Positions 1 through 6,514 of a stretch of 7,268 nucleotides of DNA are shown here, one piece after another. Location: contig PDSN01000107.1 of assembly GCA_002748505.1 (NCBI GenBank), positions 1-7,268 of the forward strand, given 5' to 3'. Numbering within the stretch: the stretch's first letter is position 1; every line of letters begins with the position of its first letter. The stretch is from Gammaproteobacteria bacterium (GTDB lineage Bacteria; Pseudomonadota; Gammaproteobacteria; Pseudomonadales; Halieaceae). The position numbers and the translations under genes were made by a program. Below the pieces are notes generated by a model. That model ran no database searches and was not told the origin of the DNA. It saw only the letters and a program-made list of their open reading frames with translations.

Positions 1-98
1 GTGCCCAGATCAATCGGTTTCACTTCATACAGACTACCGCCCGCTTTGCCCTTGCTACGCGGCGTTCTTACTGCGTCATAAATAAACGCCTGACTCAT
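1..98 (-). CDS. Thiolase (acetyl-CoA C-acyltransferase), N-terminal fragment cut by the window edge
   Basis: The first 32 codons of a minus-strand gene are visible, starting at ATG 98-96 with an AGGAG ribosome-binding site at 109-105, six bases upstream. The peptide begins MSQAFIYDAVRTPRSKGKAG and continues with SLYEVKPIDLG. This is the usual thiolase N-terminus: a short beta strand, the xDAVRTPRxKGK signature, then a GSLxEVKPxxL segment. Enzymes of this family cleave 3-ketoacyl-CoA to acetyl-CoA plus a shortened acyl-CoA, the last step of beta-oxidation, or run in reverse as acetoacetyl-CoA synthases. The two catalytic cysteines and the GHP motif lie beyond the left edge, so activity and subtype (FadA-, FadI- or AtoB-like) cannot be judged. 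A FadB/FadJ-type partner often sits next to such genes but would be outside this window. The fragment is very short, but the start, ribosome-binding site and signature agree. Confidence 0.85.
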   Translation of the reverse strand, partial: MSQAFIYDAVRTPRSKGKAGGSLYEVKPIDLG

Positions 99-146
99 GC
101 TTATCTCCTGAGGCTCATGCTAAAAAGACCTACAGCATGACCATGC
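94..146. repeat. Cluster of TCATGCT direct and inverted repeats at the thiolase start
   Basis: TCATGCT occurs on the plus strand at 95-101 and again at 115-121, exactly 20 bases apart. Its exact inverse AGCATGA is at 134-140. Positions 115-121 and 134-140 form a perfect 7-base inverted repeat around a 12-base spacer. A second perfect palindrome, GCATG-AC-CATGC, covers 135-146. On the minus strand the two direct copies extend to AGCATGAG(CC)TCAGG, so a small tandem duplication is likely. The right-hand copy of the duplication lies upstream of the thiolase ribosome-binding site and the other contains its start codon. The spacing is close to two helical turns, which would suit a regulator binding site, but I recognise no known operator and this role is inferred. 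Confidence 0.45.
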
Positions 147-231
147 CACCCGCTTTACTCAATGACGGAGAGGTGGAGAAAAATTGACAGGAAGTGACAA
201 GTCTCAGAAACCATCGCGGGCTATGCTCAAC

Positions 232-263
232 CCGGATATTTCACCGGTAAATGAAATTTTCGG
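232..263. other. Imperfect inverted repeat (hairpin) in the thiolase-lipase intergenic region
   Basis: The arms 232-243 and 252-263 pair over 12 positions with one T-T mismatch and one G-T wobble around an 8-base loop; the inner six pairs (ATTTCA/TGAAAT) are perfect. No T-run follows on either strand, so it is not a classic intrinsic terminator. It lies downstream of the lipase gene and about 135 bases upstream of the thiolase start on the same strand. It could be an mRNA 3'-end stabilising structure for the lipase transcript or an operator for the thiolase. The sequence alone does not decide. Confidence 0.35.
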
Positions 264-273
264 ATTAAAGCCG

Positions 274-307
274 CGACGGCATAAATTGGCCGAAGGCGGA
301 GCCGTCG
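274..307 (-). terminator. Weak terminator-like inverted repeat downstream of the lipase gene
   Basis: CGACGGC at 274-280 and GCCGTCG at 301-307 form a perfect 7-base G+C-rich stem with a 20-base loop. The loop contains a small inner hairpin, GCC-GAA-GGC (289-297). It begins 13 bases past the lipase stop codon when read on the minus strand, which is a natural place for transcription to end. The following T-tract is only three bases long and starts several bases after the stem, so this is at best a weak intrinsic terminator. Together with the hairpin at 232-263 it may form a compound 3' structure. Confidence 0.35.
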
Positions 308-320
308 ACCAGAGATAGCT

Positions 321-1877
321 TTACGCCGAGCGTTTTGCCGGAGCTTTAGCTGCGCTTTTTTTCGCGCGGGGTTTGCGCGGGCGCTTTTTGCTCGGGGTAG
401 TTTTTACCGGCGGAGGTCGCCTGCGCGACGCGCGGGGTTTGTCGGCCTCGCCACCACTTTGCTCAAAGCCTTGTAAAATTTCATCCAGGGTTCGACTGTC
501 CAACTCACCCCAGGCAGAGAGCTCCCCTTCACGCAACAGCGCCATCAGTTCTTTTTCTGACAGGTGTGATAACAACTTGGCAGGGTTGAACCACCGAAAG
601 CGCGGCAGGATATTAATATCGCCAGTGTACTCCTGATCCAATAGGGCGTGTACGCTGTTAATCACCATATTGACACGCGGCCATTTCTCCCCGTCGCGCT
701 GCGCAAGGCGCTGGTAAAATCCCAAAACCTCGCGCCCCATGCCCACACCCAGACCCGCCAAAGCAGAGCGCAAACCCGACAGGCGTGAACGGGGTGCGGC
801 GTTGCTGCTCAAAAACGGAATCACCACGGGGTTGACCATGCTCACAATGTAGTGATTGGTGCTGTAGAGACGCGACAGACGCTTGGCGGGTAAATCATCG
901 GCAATGGAGCCGTCCACCCAGCGCCGCGATGGCAAATAGGGCTGCGCTTCACCGTGGGCGTTTTTGGCCATCAACATCACCGGGGGGAACACGCCCGGCA
1001 CCGCACAAGATGCCATCACCGCCGAGCGAACATAGACGTTGGGCGAGGTAATGGCATTTAACAGACGCGAGCGCTGTTGCGGCTCCGCTGGCGCAACCGA
1101 CATACTGATTTGCCGACCGGTTTTTGCGTAGGCTTCCTGAAAGGTCAAATTGGGAATCAGGCGCTTGATCATGCGCTCTAAGTCACCCACGTCAATTTGT
1201 GAGGAGCGCCCCGATAACAGGCGCGTTAACGCAGAGGCTTCTTCTCTCGCCTCATCGAGCAGCGCGGCGGGCTGATAAAAACGTTTGAGTTGCCGGTCGC
1301 TATGGGTGCCCACCAGCGCCGCCATGATGGAACCGGCACTGGAGCCTGAAATCACTGTGGGCAGTACATTTCTCTCCAGCATTGCCTTGACCACGCCCAA
1401 GTGATAAAAACCAAGCGCTCCGCCGCCACTTAACATCAGACCCGTGCGACCAAAACACACGTTAATGCGATAGAAAAAATCCAGTTTTTCCTGCAGGGGA
1501 ATCACACTGGTATCGAGTTCTGCCAACAACTTCAGCGCATCGTCAACTTCGTGGATGTACGCCTCAATCAGATTTTTCGTGCCATATTTTGCACGCGAGT
1601 ACAGAGCGGGGTTGCCCATACCGGCGATATTTCCGTGAATACCCTCGTTAATGGTGTATAACAAACCCTGATAATCGCGCTTGGCGCGCAGGCTGCGCAG
1701 CTTGTCCAGGCGCAGACGAATCTGGCCGTAGTCGTACAGCGTGGTTTGATCTACTTGTCGCCACCGCGCCATGCCCGACAGCTCGTCATGCTTGCGCGCC
1801 GCCTCCTTCCAAGCGTCGTAGTCATTGGCGCTATCCATTTGTTTTTCAAGTTGTTTTAAGCGGCGTCTGTTCAACAT
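321..1877 (-). CDS. Patatin-like phospholipase/lipase with N-terminal DUF3336 domain
   Basis: This encodes a predicted 518-residue serine acyl hydrolase. Residues about 10-145 match the DUF3336 (PF11815) style of sequence (SANDYDAWKEAARKHDELSG near the start). That domain precedes the patatin domain in yeast Tgl3/4/5 and plant SDP1 triacylglycerol lipases and in bacterial relatives. The patatin core follows: oxyanion loop SGGGALG at 150-156, nucleophile elbow GSSAG with Ser180, and the dyad aspartate in VDGS (Asp322). All key catalytic residues are present. No signal peptide is visible, so the enzyme is probably cytoplasmic or membrane-associated, acting on storage or membrane acylglycerols (family inference). 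Residues 478-518 form a basic, Pro/Ala-rich tail with 17 Lys/Arg in 41 residues. I chose ATG 1877-1875, which has a weak GGA seven bases upstream. An in-frame TTG at 1907-1905 would add ten residues but has no good ribosome-binding site and may lie upstream of the transcription start. Confidence 0.88.
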   Translation of the reverse strand: MLNRRRLKQLEKQMDSANDYDAWKEAARKHDELSGMARWRQVDQTTLYDYGQIRLRLDKLRSLRAKRDYQGLLYTINEGIHGNIAGMGNPALYSRAKYGTKNLIEAYIHEVDDALKLLAELDTSVIPLQEKLDFFYRINVCFGRTGLMLSGGGALGFYHLGVVKAMLERNVLPTVISGSSAGSIMAALVGTHSDRQLKRFYQPAALLDEAREEASALTRLLSGRSSQIDVGDLERMIKRLIPNLTFQEAYAKTGRQISMSVAPAEPQQRSRLLNAITSPNVYVRSAVMASCAVPGVFPPVMLMAKNAHGEAQPYLPSRRWVDGSIADDLPAKRLSRLYSTNHYIVSMVNPVVIPFLSSNAAPRSRLSGLRSALAGLGVGMGREVLGFYQRLAQRDGEKWPRVNMVINSVHALLDQEYTGDINILPRFRWFNPAKLLSHLSEKELMALLREGELSAWGELDSRTLDEILQGFEQSGGEADKPRASRRRPPPVKTTPSKKRPRKPRAKKSAAKAPAKRSA

Positions 1878-1906
1878 AAGGAGATCCAATGTGCATTCAA
1901 TACACA

Positions 1907-1935
1907 AGCATACTGCAAATTGCGATAAAGCCCAA
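1907..1935 (-). promoter_or_regulatory. Possible sigma70-type promoter for the lipase gene
   Basis: Read on the minus strand, TTGGGC (1935-1930) and TATGCT (1912-1907) are separated by 17 bases. This is a fair but imperfect -35/-10 pair. Transcription would start near 1900, giving a leader of about 20 bases before ATG 1877 and leaving the alternative TTG start outside the transcript. Its -35 box lies about 20 bases from the plus-strand -10 of the pump operon, so the two promoters would sit back to back. The call rests on motif similarity alone. Confidence 0.3.
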
Positions 1936-1949
1936 CACGGGCGCAGCTG

Positions 1950-1958
1950 TGCTACAAT
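1950..1958 (+). promoter_or_regulatory. Extended -10 promoter (TGC-TACAAT) for the RND pump operon
   Basis: TGC followed by TACAAT at 1950-1958 is a good extended -10 element, differing from TATAAT at one base. The -35 region about 17 bases upstream is poor, which is common for extended -10 promoters. Transcription would start near 1965, leaving a leader of about 69 bases before the adaptor start codon. A 12-base imperfect palindrome, GCGCAGCTGTGC (1941-1952), overlaps the element. A possible 6-base stem, CCACGC/GCGTGG (1960-1965 with 1976-1981), lies at the likely start point. Either could be a repressor site, but no regulator gene is adjacent and this is speculative. Confidence 0.5.
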
Positions 1959-2033
1959 GCCACGCTTTTACACGGGCGTGGGAACGGCTGTCCTTTACCG
2001 TCAAATTCCACGGGCAAACCACCGAGGCGTTGT

Positions 2034-3146
2034 ATGCGAGCATACTTTATTGCAATCCTCCTGCTGCTGCTGATCTTCGGCACGGTGGGCGGGCTTTTCT
2101 ACCGCAACATACAGGCAATGAGTGGCAATGGGGGGCCACCACCGCCCACTGTGATTGAAATCGGTGAAGTCAGCACCGCCAGCCTCCCCAATCAATTACA
2201 AGCGGTGGGCTCGCTGCGCGCCCGCCAAGGCGCAGCTCTCACCGCGGAGGAGAGCGGCACCATCACCCGCATTGACTTTAAAGCCGGTGACACCGTGCAA
2301 CGAGGCGCATTGCTGCTAACCCTGAACGACAATACCGAGCAGGCCGCCCTCGCCCAGCAGCGCGCCAACGTGAAACTCAGCCGCCTTCAATTTGACCGCG
2401 ACGCGCGATTGCTCGAAAAACGCAGTATTTCGCAAACGCAGTTTGACCAGAGCCAAGCCGCGCTCGACGCCGCTATCGCCCGGGAACAACAGGCGGAGGC
2501 CGCACTTGAGAAAAAACGGGTGCGCGCACCATTTAGCGGCACCATCGGTATTACCAATCTAAAAGTGGGCGACTACCTCAATACGGGCGCCGAGATTGCC
2601 AAGCTGGAGGATACCCGAACCCTGGAAGCTCTATTTACTGTACCCGCGCGCTACTACCCCAAGCTTGCGTTGGGGCAGCGCGTCGCGGTGCGGGTGGAAG
2701 CAAGCGATGAGACTTTTTACGGACACATTACCGCCATTGACAACGGCGCGGATGCCGCCACTGGTGGTCTCGCCCTGCGCGCGGAACTAAAGGGCAACAA
2801 AGTGCTGCTGCCGGGGATGTTTGCAAACCTGACCATTGACCTCGGCGAAGCCATCGAACGCCTCGTCGTACCCGAAACGGCCATTACCTATTCGCTACAC
2901 GGCAACACCGCATGGGTTATCAGTCAAAATGACGAGGGGCATTTGATCGCCAAGCCGCAAATTGTCAAAACCGGATTGAGTCGCGATGGCCACACAATTG
3001 TCATGCAAGGATTACAGGCAGGGCAAGAGATCGCCATTGCCGGACAAAATAAACTCTATCCCGGCGTGCTGGTGAGCGGCGCATCCAAAGCGACACCTGA
3101 TGAGACCGACCAAGGCGCGGCAACAGCAGAAAAGGCCACACCATGA
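2034..3146 (+). CDS. RND efflux periplasmic adaptor (membrane fusion protein, HlyD/MexA family)
   Basis: This 370-residue protein bridges the inner-membrane permease to an outer-membrane channel. Residues 5-23 are a hydrophobic anchor. No lipobox cysteine is seen, so it is probably held by this uncleaved helix rather than by a lipid. A Gly/Pro linker (31-38) follows. The first lipoyl half is at about 66-98 (ESGTITRIDFKAGDTVQRGA). A helical hairpin rich in Ala, Gln and Glu spans about 101-162, and the second lipoyl half starts at RVRAPFSGTIG (162-172). The beta-barrel covers about 196-270 and the membrane-proximal domain about 275-345. A charged tail rich in Ala and Thr ends the protein. The length and domain order are normal for the family. 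ATG 2034 is preceded by GAGG at 2024-2027 with a six-base spacer. The stop codon overlaps the permease start (ATGA), showing a translationally coupled operon. Substrate specificity cannot be read from the sequence. Confidence 0.93.
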   Translation: MRAYFIAILLLLLIFGTVGGLFYRNIQAMSGNGGPPPPTVIEIGEVSTASLPNQLQAVGSLRARQGAALTAEESGTITRIDFKAGDTVQRGALLLTLNDNTEQAALAQQRANVKLSRLQFDRDARLLEKRSISQTQFDQSQAALDAAIAREQQAEAALEKKRVRAPFSGTIGITNLKVGDYLNTGAEIAKLEDTRTLEALFTVPARYYPKLALGQRVAVRVEASDETFYGHITAIDNGADAATGGLALRAELKGNKVLLPGMFANLTIDLGEAIERLVVPETAITYSLHGNTAWVISQNDEGHLIAKPQIVKTGLSRDGHTIVMQGLQAGQEIAIAGQNKLYPGVLVSGASKATPDETDQGAATAEKATP

Positions 3147-6100
3147 GATTTACCGACGTGTTTATCAAGCGTCCCGTGTGGGCGCTGGTAATCAGCGCCT
3201 TTATCGTCCTGTTGGGGCTGCAGGCAGCCAGCAAATTGTCGCTGCGGGAATTTCCCGAGCTTGAGCGCAGCGTGATAAACGTGCTGACGATCTACCCCGG
3301 CGCCAGTGCAGATACCGTGCAGGCCCTGGTCACCACCCCCTTACAGACCACCATCGCCGGCGCCAAAGGCATTGACTATATCACTTCGAACAGCAACCCC
3401 AGCATGTCGGAAATCACCGTGCATGTGCGCCTTGGGGAAAACAGCTCTGATGCGCTCTCGGAAGTGATCGCCAAGGTTAACGAAGCGCGTGCGGAACTGC
3501 CCCGACAGGTTGAAGACCCCATTATCAGTAATTCCAGCGGCGGCGATGCGCTGGTGTATATTTCTTTTTACAGCGATCAAATGAGCATTCCGCAAATCAG
3601 CGATTTTATGGTGCGCGCGGTGCAGCCGGAACTGGCCACATTGAAAGGCGTGGGCAAGGCGGAAATTCTCGGCAGTAATTTTCTATCCATGCGGGTCTGG
3701 CTGGACCCCATGAAAATGGCAGCGCTTGGGGTAACCGCTGGCGATGCCCTTGCAGCGCTCAATCGCGACAATGTGATCGCCACCGCTGGTGCGGTGCAAA
3801 GCTCGCTGGTGCGCGCCACCGTCAACCCGCAAACCGATCTGCAAACCGCGCAGGATTTCGCGCGTGTTCTAGTGCGCAAAGAAGGCGACAATAAGGTCTA
3901 TCTCGGCGATATCGCCACCATCGGCATGGGCAGCGAAAACACGGAATTTCGCGCGTTTTCCAGCGGTCGCGATTCGGTGTTTATGGGCGTTACCCCAGCA
4001 CCCGGTGCCAATCCACTAAAGGTTGCGGAATCCGTACGCAACACCTTGGACAGTTTAAGAAAAGACATGCCCGCCGATCTGCACGCGGATCTCGACTGGG
4101 ACGGTTCAGTGCCAATTCAGGCGGCGCTGGAAGAAGTCTTGATGACACTGCTTGAGGCAGGCGTGATCGTGGTGTTAGTCATTTATCTATTCCTGGGCTC
4201 ACTGCGCGTGGTGTTAATGCCGCTGGTGGCAATTCCCCTGTCCCTGATCGGCGTGCTGTTTATCATGCTGAACCTCGGCTTCAGCATCAATCTGCTAACC
4301 CTGCTGGCCATGGTCATTGCTATCGGACTGGTGGTGGACGATGCCATTGTGGTGGTCGAAAATGTGCACCGGCATATCGAGCGAGGGGCAACGCCAATGC
4401 AGGCCGCACTGATTGGCGCCCGCGAAGTGGCGATGCCCGTTATCGCCATGACCCTGACCCTCGCTGCGGTATTTGCGCCTATCGGTTTTATGGGCGGTCT
4501 TACCGGCGCGCTGTTTACCGAATTCGCGCTCACCTTAGCGGGCGCGGTGATTGTCTCCGGCGTGGTTGCACTCACCTTAAGCCCCATGCTGGCCTCGCGA
4601 GTGCTCACCGAACACGACCAGCAGGGACGATTTGCCACATGGCTGGACCAACGCTTTGCACAACTGGTCAATGCCTACGGTAAAGTGCTCAAACACTGTC
4701 TCGCCAACCGCGGCGCGGTATTACTGTTCGCCCTGGTCATTGCCATAAGCCTGCCCGCCTTGTTTGTACTGACCTGGAAGGAACTCGCCCCCGAGGAGGA
4801 TTCCGGCGCACTGTATGTAGTGGCCTCCAGCCCTAGTTACGCAAATCTCGATTACATCAACAATGTCCTGGACGATGTGGTCAAGCAGTGGCAAACCATT
4901 GAAGAGATCGATCGCTCCTGGCAAGTGGGTTCACCCAATTTTAATTTTGGCGGTCTAATGATGCTGCCCTGGGAACAGCGCAATCGCACGCAACAGGAAG
5001 TGCAGGTGGAATTGCAGGCCAAGCTCGCGCAAATTCCCACGGCGGATGTGTTCACCTTTGGCCCCCCGCCGCTGCCGGGTTCTGACGCGGGCCTGCCACT
5101 GAATTTTGTGATCGGCACCACCAAAAACTACGCCCGCCTGTTGCAAGTAAGCGATCAGGTCTTACAGGCTGCACGCGAATCGGGCTTGTTTATTTTTATC
5201 AACCAATCCTTGCAGTTTTCTCGTCCGGAAATTGAGGTCGACATCAACCGGCCCTTGGCGGCGCAACTCGGCGTATCGGTCAGTGCCATCGGGGAGGTAC
5301 TTGCAGTGATGCTCGGTGAAGCGGAAGTAAATCGCTTCACACAGGAGGGACGCAGCTATAAAGTCATCCCCCAGGCGGCGCAGAATTTTCGCCTGACCAA
5401 CGATCAACTGGGACAGTATTATGTGCGCTCTGACAGTGGCAAGCTGGTATCCCTGGATACGCTGATTACGCTGCGCACCACGGTAAAACCCAGTGCGCTG
5501 ACCCAGTTTCAGCAAATGAACAGCACCACCTTACAGGGCATGATGATGCCACCCAACACCATTGCCACGGGTCACGCATTCTTAAAGGCAGAGCTGGCCA
5601 AAGCTGCGCCGGCGGGTTTTCGCGCGGGTTACACCGGCGCATCGCGGCGCTATGAACAGGAAGCCAACACCTTCCCCTTATTGTTCGCTTCGTCCATGCT
5701 GGTGATTTTTTTGGTGCTGGCGCTGCAGTTCAACAGCTTCAGAGACCCTTTGATTGTGTTGGTAACCGTGCCCCTGTCAATTTTTGGCGCGATGGTGCCA
5801 CTGGTTTTGGGCGTGACGACCCTTAACATCTACACCCAGGTTGGCCTGCTCACTTTGATCGGGCTTATCAGTAAACACGGTATTCTCATCGTGGATTTTG
5901 CCAACAACGCCCAGCGCGAAGGTTTGGACCGCGACGACGCCATCATCCGCGCCGCCGCCCTGCGTCTGCGCCCTATTCTAATGACTACCTTTGCCACAGT
6001 GCTCGGCGTGCTGCCACTGCTCACCGCCAGCGGCGCCGGCGCCAACAGCCGCTTCGGTATTGGCCTGGTGATCACCTGCGGCATGTTGGTGGGCACACTG

Positions 6101-6514
6101 TTTACCTTATTTGTGGTGCCAGTGCTGTACCGCGCGCTCAGCTCGACACACCGTAATAAACTAATCCGAACGCGTACCACCGCGGTACTCATCAGCCAGG
6201 TATTTTTTATACAGTTTGCCGTTGTCTCCGCGCGGCAGGTTTTCCTTAAAGTCCAGCGAACGCGGAAGTTTGATATGGGACAGACGCTCGCGCAGCCATT
6301 CCATGATTTCGATGGCGACTTCATCCGTGGCATCCGCCCAGTTTTGGGGTTGAACCACGGCCTTCACTGCCTCGCCGAATTCCTCATGGGGCACACCGAA
6401 GACGGCGACATCGGCAATCTTGGGATGAGTGATAAGCAGGTTTTCAATTTCCTGGGGATAAATATTCACGCCGCCGGAAATAATCGTAAAATCCTTGCGG
6501 TCGGTAAGGTATAA
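3143..6514 (+). CDS. RND multidrug efflux permease (HAE1/AcrB-MexB family) with abnormal C-terminal extension
   Basis: This is the proton-driven inner-membrane pump of a tripartite efflux system. It opens with the family's FIKRPVWA motif and first membrane helix. A periplasmic porter region spans about 40-330, helices 2-6 about 330-480, helix 7 about 523-545, a second porter region about 545-840, and helices 8-12 about 843-996. The proton-relay residues are present: Asp399 and Asp400 in GLVVDDAIVVVENV and Lys911 in GLISKHGILIVDFAN. The start overlaps the adaptor stop, with AAAAGG seven bases upstream. The recognisable protein ends near residue 1006 (VVPVLYRALSSTHRNK), a normal family length. 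The open frame then continues for 117 residues to 6514, wholly antisense to the acyl-CoA synthetase gene, with no membrane helix or domain I recognise. That tail is probably not an evolved part of the pump. Drug, solvent, bile-salt or fatty-acid export are all possible; the sequence does not choose. Confidence 0.92.
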   Translation: MRFTDVFIKRPVWALVISAFIVLLGLQAASKLSLREFPELERSVINVLTIYPGASADTVQALVTTPLQTTIAGAKGIDYITSNSNPSMSEITVHVRLGENSSDALSEVIAKVNEARAELPRQVEDPIISNSSGGDALVYISFYSDQMSIPQISDFMVRAVQPELATLKGVGKAEILGSNFLSMRVWLDPMKMAALGVTAGDALAALNRDNVIATAGAVQSSLVRATVNPQTDLQTAQDFARVLVRKEGDNKVYLGDIATIGMGSENTEFRAFSSGRDSVFMGVTPAPGANPLKVAESVRNTLDSLRKDMPADLHADLDWDGSVPIQAALEEVLMTLLEAGVIVVLVIYLFLGSLRVVLMPLVAIPLSLIGVLFIMLNLGFSINLLTLLAMVIAIGLVVDDAIVVVENVHRHIERGATPMQAALIGAREVAMPVIAMTLTLAAVFAPIGFMGGLTGALFTEFALTLAGAVIVSGVVALTLSPMLASRVLTEHDQQGRFATWLDQRFAQLVNAYGKVLKHCLANRGAVLLFALVIAISLPALFVLTWKELAPEEDSGALYVVASSPSYANLDYINNVLDDVVKQWQTIEEIDRSWQVGSPNFNFGGLMMLPWEQRNRTQQEVQVELQAKLAQIPTADVFTFGPPPLPGSDAGLPLNFVIGTTKNYARLLQVSDQVLQAARESGLFIFINQSLQFSRPEIEVDINRPLAAQLGVSVSAIGEVLAVMLGEAEVNRFTQEGRSYKVIPQAAQNFRLTNDQLGQYYVRSDSGKLVSLDTLITLRTTVKPSALTQFQQMNSTTLQGMMMPPNTIATGHAFLKAELAKAAPAGFRAGYTGASRRYEQEANTFPLLFASSMLVIFLVLALQFNSFRDPLIVLVTVPLSIFGAMVPLVLGVTTLNIYTQVGLLTLIGLISKHGILIVDFANNAQREGLDRDDAIIRAAALRLRPILMTTFATVLGVLPLLTASGAGANSRFGIGLVITCGMLVGTLFTLFVVPVLYRALSSTHRNKLIRTRTTAVLISQVFFIQFAVVSARQVFLKVQRTRKFDMGQTLAQPFHDFDGDFIRGIRPVLGLNHGLHCLAEFLMGHTEDGDIGNLGMSDKQVFNFLGINIHAAGNNRKILAVGKV
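6161..6514. other. Convergent gene overlap: permease tail antisense to acyl-CoA synthetase 3' end
   Basis: The permease frame and the acyl-CoA synthetase gene share 354 bases on opposite strands. The two frames are codon-aligned, middle base opposite middle base, so a stop in the permease frame can arise only where the synthetase uses TTA, CTA or TCA, or at its own end. The synthetase stop TAG (6163-6161) reads as CTA (Leu) in the permease frame. The permease finally stops at 6512-6514, opposite a TTA leucine codon of the synthetase. The synthetase side carries conserved motifs across the region, so it is the true coding strand there. No intrinsic terminator separates the two genes. Confidence 0.7.

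Noticed and set aside
184..189. Perfect TTGACA (-35 consensus) on the plus strand
   Set aside because: No acceptable -10 lies 16-18 bases downstream and no plus-strand gene follows until 2034.
373..636. Plus-strand frame of 87 codons
   Set aside because: It is antisense to the lipase C-terminal region and has no ribosome-binding site or recognisable product.
1878..1907. Use of TTG 1907-1905 as the lipase start
   Set aside because: It has no Shine-Dalgarno sequence and falls before the likely transcription start; ATG 1877 is a better choice, though the upstream start is not excluded.
1889..2158. Plus-strand 89-codon frame with an AAGGAG site (1878-1883) five bases before its ATG
   Set aside because: The ribosome-binding match is good, but the predicted promoter lies downstream of this start, the frame runs out of phase through the adaptor's conserved start, and the product resembles no protein family.
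4183..4671. Long minus-strand frame (162 codons) inside the permease gene
   Set aside because: It is opposite highly conserved membrane helices of the RND permease, is Ser/Thr/Ala-rich as expected for a shadow of a hydrophobic G+C-rich gene, and lacks a start signal.
5830..6333. Minus-strand frame (167 codons) spanning the permease 3' end and part of the acyl-CoA synthetase
   Set aside because: It crosses two well-supported genes in a different frame and its Arg/Ser/Thr-rich product matches nothing recognisable.
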